Shown here: positions 58,782-64,000 of the stretch, one piece after another
How positions within the stretch are numbered: position 1 is the stretch's first letter
Layout of the letters: every line of letters begins with the position of its first letter
NCBI RefSeq assembly: GCF_042140245.1
Contig: NZ_CP159483.1
Location: forward strand, 2,728,001 to 2,792,000
Reading direction: 5' to 3'
Source: MH13 sp042140245
GTDB lineage: Bacteria > Pseudomonadota > Alphaproteobacteria > Rhizobiales > MH13
DNA length: 64,000 nt
Made by a program: the position numbers and the translations under genes
The notes under the pieces: generated by a model
The model's input: only the letters and a program-made list of their open reading frames with translations
The model's database searches: none
Told to the model about the DNA's origin: nothing

Positions 58782-59893
58782 CAGGTGTTGAGTTGGAAAA
58801 CGATCCGCTCGGGTCGTCCGTACCGGAAATCGGTACGCCAATGCCTATTGCGAAGGCATCGGCCCGCAATCGCGTTTTGCTTGCTCCAATGTCCGGTGTA
58901 ACAGACCTGCCTTTTCGTCACTTGGCCAACAAGCTTGGGGCTGGCTTGGTCGTCAGCGAGATGGTGGCCAGTCAGGAGTTGGTGGTCGATAATCCTGACT
59001 CGCGGTTGCGGATGGATGTGAGCGGCCTAGAGACGTCGGTGGTTCAGATCGCAGGCCGAGAGGCCCAATGGATGGGTGAAGCAGCCAAGATTGCTGAAGG
59101 CGCGGGCGCCAGCGTCATCGATATCAATATGGGATGTCCGGCCAAAAAGGTCACTTCAGGGTACTCGGGTTCCGCATTGATGCGCGATTTAGACTATGCG
59201 CTCACACTTGTTGAGGAAACGGTTGATGCCGTGTCTTTGCCGGTCACGCTGAAGATGCGCCTCGGATGGGATGACAAGACTATCAACGCACCAGAGCTAG
59301 CGCGCCGTGCGTGTGAAGCTGGGGTGCAGATGATCACTGTGCATGGGCGCACACGCTGCCAGTTCTACAAAGGGTTGGCCAATTGGCCGACTATCGCAGC
59401 GGTGAAAAACGCGATCGATGTGCCTCTTGTTGCCAATGGCGATGTGGTCTCTAGCGCTGATGCAAAGCGCATCTTGCAAGAGAGCGGTGGAGATGCGGTG
59501 ATGGTAGGACGTGGCGCCTACGGTCGACCGTGGCTACCTGGCTATTTGGCAAGCGACGACCCTCAAGCATTTCTGTCGGAACTGCCCAAACCGGTTGACT
59601 TGATTGCTGAGCACTATCAGGCCCTTGTTTCGCATCATGCCGTGCACAGGGGTGTGCCGTTGGGCGTTCGCATCGCCCGCAAACACTTTGGCTGGTATCT
59701 CGATACAACCGACCTTCAGAGGCCGTTGGAAACCAGAGAGCGTGATGTGCTGTTCGGTAGCGATGATCCAAACGACGTCGTGCCGGTGATCCTGTCTGTG
59801 TGGGCCGATGCAGTTTGGCTTCGACCAGTTGGACGGGAAAGCGGCGCGAATACTGATTTGTCAGGCGATATGTTCAAGGCGCGCGCAGCATGA
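58766..59893 (+). CDS. dusB: tRNA-dihydrouridine synthase DusB (NifR3)
   Basis: FMN enzyme reducing uridines in tRNA. 375 residues; TIM barrel with LLAPMSGVTDLPFR, INMGCPAKKV (catalytic Cys124), TLKMRLGWDD, TVHGRTRCQFY and VANGDVVSSADAKRIL. The N-terminus is about 25 residues longer than usual, so the ATG at 58841 is an alternative start. Neither start has a good ribosome-binding site. First gene of the ntr operon, as nifR3 in Rhizobium and Rhodobacter; it overlaps ntrB by 4 nt. Confidence 0.93.
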   Translation: MVNYASGVELENDPLGSSVPEIGTPMPIAKASARNRVLLAPMSGVTDLPFRHLANKLGAGLVVSEMVASQELVVDNPDSRLRMDVSGLETSVVQIAGREAQWMGEAAKIAEGAGASVIDINMGCPAKKVTSGYSGSALMRDLDYALTLVEETVDAVSLPVTLKMRLGWDDKTINAPELARRACEAGVQMITVHGRTRCQFYKGLANWPTIAAVKNAIDVPLVANGDVVSSADAKRILQESGGDAVMVGRGAYGRPWLPGYLASDDPQAFLSELPKPVDLIAEHYQALVSHHAVHRGVPLGVRIARKHFGWYLDTTDLQRPLETRERDVLFGSDDPNDVVPVILSVWADAVWLRPVGRESGANTDLSGDMFKARAA

Positions 59894-61035
59894 GTATCGA
59901 AACGCGCGACAGTGAACGCCTTCAAGTTAGGCTGCTCAACGCGCTGCCACACGCAGCATTGCTGGTTGATGAGCAGTTTCAAATACTTGAGGCCAACAAC
60001 GCGGCTGAGGTGTTCTTTCGCACATCGCTTGCGATCATGCGGCGTGAAGGGCTGAAACACTTTGTACCCTTTGGTAGCCCAGTGTTCACAACGATAGATC
60101 AAGTTGCAGCTGACAATGCCCCCTTGACGGCCTACGGCGTCGATCTTTCAAGCCCACGTCAACCTGACGATATGCTTGTGGACGTCTATGCAGTTCCCAT
60201 TGTCGAGGCTTCTGCCGACGAAGGCCAGGGTGGCCCAGTTTCAGCCATTGCTTTGACGCTGCATCCCCAAGCGCGCACGCGCAAGCTTGATCGGCAACTT
60301 ACCTCGCAATCCTCAGCGCGTTCGGTCAGCGGACTGGCCGCCATGTTGGCGCACGAAATCAAGAACCCACTTTCGGGTATTCGTGGGGCTGCGCAGTTGT
60401 TGGAAGGCAGCGTGGAGGACGAAGACCGCGCACTGACCCAACTCATCACCGACGAAGCTGATCGCATTGTCAAACTGGTCGATCGGATGGAGGTGTTTTC
60501 CGACGAACGTCCGGTGGAGCGAGGGCCCGTCAACATCCACACTGTGTTGGAGCATGTGAAGCGCTTGGCGGAAAACGGCTTCGGCAGCCACATACATTTT
60601 GTCGAACGCTACGATCCTTCACTTCCCGCGGTTTTCGCCAATAGAGACCAGATGGTTCAAGTGTTTTTGAACCTCGTGAAGAACGCGTGTGAGGCTATTG
60701 GTTCGGCTTCCGATGGCGAGATTGTTCTCTCCACGGGTTTTAAGCCTGGTATTCGGCTGTCTGTGCCAGGCAGCGCAAAGCGGCTTACTCTGCCCCTGGA
60801 GTTCTCCATTCACGACAATGGGGGCGGTATCCCGCACGATTTGGTGCCCAATCTTTTTGATCCGTTTGTAACAACTAAATCCAATGGCAGTGGCTTGGGA
60901 TTGGCGTTGGTTGCCAAGATTATCCGCGATCATGGTGGGGTTGTGGAGTGCGAGAACCATGAGCGTGGCGCAACTTTCAAAGTGATGATGCCGATTTATC
61001 GACCGGCTGAAAACACTCCAAACCTCTCCGTGTAA
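59890..61035 (+). CDS. ntrB: Nitrogen regulation histidine kinase NtrB
   Basis: Cytosolic sensor kinase that phosphorylates NtrC under nitrogen limitation, under control of PII. 381 residues: PAS domain (about 15-125), DHp with the H-box MLAHEIKNPLSGIRGAAQLL (His155), and the ATPase domain with VFLNLVKNACEA (N box), HDNGGGIPHD (G1) and TKSNGSGLGLALVAKI (G2). No membrane segments. ATGA overlap with dusB. Confidence 0.96.
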   Translation: MSIETRDSERLQVRLLNALPHAALLVDEQFQILEANNAAEVFFRTSLAIMRREGLKHFVPFGSPVFTTIDQVAADNAPLTAYGVDLSSPRQPDDMLVDVYAVPIVEASADEGQGGPVSAIALTLHPQARTRKLDRQLTSQSSARSVSGLAAMLAHEIKNPLSGIRGAAQLLEGSVEDEDRALTQLITDEADRIVKLVDRMEVFSDERPVERGPVNIHTVLEHVKRLAENGFGSHIHFVERYDPSLPAVFANRDQMVQVFLNLVKNACEAIGSASDGEIVLSTGFKPGIRLSVPGSAKRLTLPLEFSIHDNGGGIPHDLVPNLFDPFVTTKSNGSGLGLALVAKIIRDHGGVVECENHERGATFKVMMPIYRPAENTPNLSV

Positions 61036-61069
61036 CTGCTTGAACGTTTGACCGATTAGGAACCCCCCA

Positions 61070-62527
61070 ATGCCTCAACGAAGCCAAACGGTTTTGATCG
61101 CTGACGATGATGCGGCTATCCGCACTGTGCTCAATCAGGCGCTGACGCGTGCTGGCTACTCCGTGCGCGTGACGTCGAACGCGACGTCGCTGTGGCGATG
61201 GGTGAGTGAAGGCGAGGGTGATCTCGTCATCACTGATGTGGTGATGCCGGATGAGAATGCCTTTGACTTGCTCCCGCGTATGAAGAAGGCAAGGCCAGAT
61301 CTGCCTATCATCGTAATGAGCGCGCAAAACACGTTCATGACAGCGGTGCGCGCATCCGAAAAAGGCGCTTACGATTATCTGCCCAAGCCTTTTGATCTGA
61401 AAGAGCTGATTGCCATTGTTGGACGCGCGATGGCCGAACCCAAACGCAAGGCCATAGGTGCTCCTTCCGTCGAAGAGGGCGCTGAAAACATGCCGCTGGT
61501 TGGCCGGTCGGCAGCCATGCAAGAGATTTATCGGGTTTTGGCACGCCTGATGCAGACGGATTTAACCGTAACGATCTCGGGAGAATCCGGCACTGGCAAA
61601 GAGCTTGTTGCAAGGGCTCTTCATGAGTTTGGCCGCCGTGCCAAAGGCCCTTTTGTTGCCATAAATATGGCTGCCATACCGCGCGACCTGATTGAAACTG
61701 AACTGTTTGGTCACGAGAAGGGTGCGTTCACAGGGGCACAGAATCGTGTCGTTGGTCGGTTTGAACAAGCCGAGGGCGGCACGCTTTTTCTCGATGAGAT
61801 CGGCGACATGCCGATGGACGCGCAGACGCGCCTCCTGCGGGTTTTGCAGCAAGGCGAGTACACCACGGTTGGTGGCCGTACAGCGATACGTTCCGACGTG
61901 CGGATCGTGGCTGCAACCAACAAGGATCTGCGTCAGCTTATCAATCAGGGCCTCTTTCGCGAGGACCTTTTCTTTCGTCTCAATGTGGTTCCCTTGCGTC
62001 TGCCACCTTTGCGTGAGCGTACCGAAGATGTGCCCGATCTTGTGCGGCACTTCTTTGCCCAAGCGGTTGAAGAGGGTTTGCCGGCAAAGCAAATTGATGG
62101 TGCCGCGCTGGATGTGCTGCGTCAGTATCGTTGGCCTGGCAACATTCGTGAGCTTGAGAACCTGGTTCGGCGTCTTGCTGCGCTCTACCCTCAGGATGTG
62201 ATAACCGCGCCGATTGTCGAAGATGAATTGCGCACAGCGGTTACCGGCATTGCTCCGTCGGGAGAGCAGGTCGATGCGGACGAAGGGCTGTCTGTTTCTA
62301 TCGAGCGCCACTTGGTGCGCTACTTTAAGGACTTTGGGGACGATCTTCCGCCGCCTGGGCTCTATCACCGCATGCTTAAGGAGCTCGAAATCCCGCTTTT
62401 TTCTGTCGCTCTAGCCGCCACACGGGGCAACCAGATCAAAGCCGCTGAACTTCTCGGGCTTAATCGGAACACGTTGCGCAAGAAAATTCGTGACTTGGAT
62501 ATCCAGGTCATTCGAGGTTCCCGTTAA
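61070..62527 (+). CDS. ntrC: Nitrogen regulation response regulator NtrC
   Basis: Sigma-54 activator for nitrogen assimilation genes. 485 residues: receiver (1-120, phosphorylated Asp56, Lys106), AAA+ domain (about 142-370, Walker A GESGTGKE 171-178, GAFTGA loop 218-223, Walker B FLDEIGDMP about 240), and a C-terminal Fis-type helix-turn-helix (GNQIKAAELLGLNRNTLRKK). 34-nt gap after ntrB. Confidence 0.97.
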   Translation: MPQRSQTVLIADDDAAIRTVLNQALTRAGYSVRVTSNATSLWRWVSEGEGDLVITDVVMPDENAFDLLPRMKKARPDLPIIVMSAQNTFMTAVRASEKGAYDYLPKPFDLKELIAIVGRAMAEPKRKAIGAPSVEEGAENMPLVGRSAAMQEIYRVLARLMQTDLTVTISGESGTGKELVARALHEFGRRAKGPFVAINMAAIPRDLIETELFGHEKGAFTGAQNRVVGRFEQAEGGTLFLDEIGDMPMDAQTRLLRVLQQGEYTTVGGRTAIRSDVRIVAATNKDLRQLINQGLFREDLFFRLNVVPLRLPPLRERTEDVPDLVRHFFAQAVEEGLPAKQIDGAALDVLRQYRWPGNIRELENLVRRLAALYPQDVITAPIVEDELRTAVTGIAPSGEQVDADEGLSVSIERHLVRYFKDFGDDLPPPGLYHRMLKELEIPLFSVALAATRGNQIKAAELLGLNRNTLRKKIRDLDIQVIRGSR

Positions 62528-62729
62528 CGCTGATCCGCGCCGAAACAGACAGTCCTTGCCGTTTATCTGGCCACTGACCTCTTTTTTGTCATAAATAAAC
62601 AACACTGGTGTGCCTCGCATGCCACAGTGACGTGGTTGTCGATTCTTTGGTTCTCCCGTGCTGGACGAACCTTGCTGCGCCTGGAGCACCTCTCGCTTGG
62701 TTGATGCCGTCAGTTCAAAACCAACTGTA

Positions 62730-64000
62730 ATGAACGAAACGCGCCGCTCACGTTCACGGTTGCTTGCGCCTATGCTTGTCGTGCTCTCGGTGGTGTTGGC
62801 TGGCGTGACATTTGCGATACTGACCGGTTCTACCGCCATCATTCCGACCCGTGACGTCGTGGTCCGTCTTGTGGTGCTGAATGCTGCAGCAGTGTTCGCG
62901 CTTGTTCTGCTTATTGGTCTTGAAGTGCGAAAGATCATACTGGCCCGGCGCGAACGTAAAGCAGGTGCACGGTTACACACACGGATATTGGTGCTTTTCA
63001 GTCTTATTGCTGCCGTGCCCGCTGTGCTGGTGGCAATAGTTGCGACCTTGACTCTCGATCGAGGGCTAGACCGTTGGTTCTCCGAGCGCACACAATCAAT
63101 GGTGGATTTTTCGCTTGTTGTCGCGCGCGCTTATCTGGATGAGTACCGTCAAGTCCTCAACGTGGAGCTGACGGCGGTCGCCAGTGAGCTTGATCGTTCC
63201 AAACCGCTGTATGACTTCGACCCAGAGCGTTTTGCTGAGCATATGTCGAATATCGCGGCGGTGCGTTCTATTCCTTATCTTTCCATTGTCGGCGCAGATG
63301 GCATTGAGATTTTGCGGGCTGACACACGGTTTGCTGAAGGCTATCGACAGCCTGATCCGTCGATGATTGCAAGGGTGACCGGCGATGAGCCGGTATTGAT
63401 TCCGCCCGGTACAACCAACCAAATTGCGGGTCTTATTCGACTGCCGGAATTCAACAACGTCTACCTTTTCATTGCCCGCGCCGTGGATCCGCGCGTGGTT
63501 CAGTACCTGTTGGTGACCGAGCAGAATGCCACCGAGTTTCAGGCCATGCAGGACCGGCGGTTCGGTGTGCAACTTTCCTTTGGTTTTATGTTCCTCGGGC
63601 TGGCGTTGATCATGCTGCTTGCGGCGATGTGGATAGCCATCAGCTTTGCTGATCGCCTCGTGCTTCCTGTGCGTCGTCTCATGGTTGCAGCACAACAGAT
63701 TTCAGCTGGGAATCTCTATGTTCAGGTTCCGGTTCGTCGCGAAGAAGGTGATCTGGCGGTGCTTGGTCAAAGCTTCAATCGAATGACAAATGACCTGCGT
63801 TCGCAGCGAAACGAGCTTGTTGATGCGAAAGATCAGATCGATGGTCGCCGAAGGTTCACCGAGGCAGTGCTGGCGGGTGTGTCGGCGGGGGTGATTGGTG
63901 TTGATCGCGCTATGCGTATCACGCTGATGAACCGATCGGCCTGCCAGTTGCTCGACGTCGAAGAAGCCGCAATGTTGGGGCGTTCCATCAGCACGGCAGT
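62730..64000 (+). CDS. ntrY: Nitrogen-stress histidine kinase NtrY, 3' end outside window
   Basis: Membrane sensor kinase of the NtrYX pair. The frame is open to the window end, giving 423 residues of an expected 750 or so. N-terminus with three to four membrane helices (about 14-32, 45-67, 85-105), a periplasmic sensor of about 180 residues, another helix (about 285-310), a HAMP domain (LVLPVRRLMVAAQQISAGNL onward) and the start of a PAS domain (AVLAGVSAGVIGVDRAMRI). The ATG lacks a good ribosome-binding site; a TTG at 62697 with GGAG upstream is an alternative start. No gene or terminator is evident in the 202-nt gap after ntrC. Confidence 0.93.
   Translation, partial: MNETRRSRSRLLAPMLVVLSVVLAGVTFAILTGSTAIIPTRDVVVRLVVLNAAAVFALVLLIGLEVRKIILARRERKAGARLHTRILVLFSLIAAVPAVLVAIVATLTLDRGLDRWFSERTQSMVDFSLVVARAYLDEYRQVLNVELTAVASELDRSKPLYDFDPERFAEHMSNIAAVRSIPYLSIVGADGIEILRADTRFAEGYRQPDPSMIARVTGDEPVLIPPGTTNQIAGLIRLPEFNNVYLFIARAVDPRVVQYLLVTEQNATEFQAMQDRRFGVQLSFGFMFLGLALIMLLAAMWIAISFADRLVLPVRRLMVAAQQISAGNLYVQVPVRREEGDLAVLGQSFNRMTNDLRSQRNELVDAKDQIDGRRRFTEAVLAGVSAGVIGVDRAMRITLMNRSACQLLDVEEAAMLGRSISTA

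Noticed and set aside
62411..63695. Minus-strand frames of 226 and 199 residues near the window end
   Set aside because: They oppose the ntrC end and the ntrY membrane and sensor domains, which read clearly on the + strand.

Overview
The window reads as one contiguous piece of an alphaproteobacterial chromosome, most likely Hyphomicrobiales (Rhizobiales). The evidence is the core gene order tpiA-secG-pyrG-(VOC)-kdsA-eno-ftsB-pdhABC-lpdA-lipA-ratA / cinA-ispDF / dusB-ntrB-ntrC-ntrY, the alphaproteobacterial traits (ATP12-type F1 chaperone, E1-beta carrying a lipoyl domain, fused IspDF, direct-repeat SOS boxes) and moderately high GC. I cannot name a genus. I see no tRNA, rRNA, CRISPR array, insertion sequence or phage gene.

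Region 1 (1-14268) is the S10/spc/alpha ribosomal supercluster, all on the + strand: rplC (5' end outside the window), rplD-rplW-rplB-rpsS-rplV-rpsC-rplP-rpmC-rpsQ-rplN-rplX-rplE-rpsN-rpsH-rplF-rplR-rpsE-rpmD-rplO-secY-adk-rpsM-rpsK-rpoA-rplQ, closed by a clear terminator. Most genes are tightly packed, but nearly every spacer of about 80 nt or more contains a strong hairpin. The adk-rpsM spacer also encodes a possible 35-residue Cys/His peptide.

Region 2 (14323-24105) holds a periplasmic DegP-like protease, rarA, crcB, an RluC-type pseudouridine synthase, a small membrane protein, the ATP12 chaperone, and propionyl-CoA carboxylase (pccB, pccA) interrupted by a convergent membrane-protein gene.

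Region 3 (24108-31313) is the accessory island: a minus-strand operon of tripartite tricarboxylate transporter genes (tctC-tctB-tctA), a TetR regulator, a Gfo/Idh/MocA oxidoreductase, a DUF993 DapA-like protein and a sugar-isomerase-like TIM barrel. A TetR-like palindrome overlaps the presumed promoter and a hairpin separates tctC from tctB. It looks like a self-regulated uptake and catabolism module for an unidentified carboxylated or sugar-like substrate, and is the best candidate for an undescribed system here.

Region 4 (31495-39954, minus strand) is ppiD-trpE-trpG-trpD-trpC-moaC-moeA-lexA. moeA has an apparent 1-base frameshift near its 3' end, and lexA is preceded by two SOS boxes. Region 5 (40068-56896, mostly + strand) covers central metabolism: tpiA, secG, a LysR regulator, pyrG, kdsA, eno, ftsB, the complete pyruvate dehydrogenase complex, and lipA, which makes its cofactor. 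A class D beta-lactamase-like gene lies convergent to lipA. Region 6 (56893-64000) has cinA and ispDF on the minus strand, then the dusB-ntrB-ntrC-ntrY nitrogen-control cluster, with ntrY cut by the window end.
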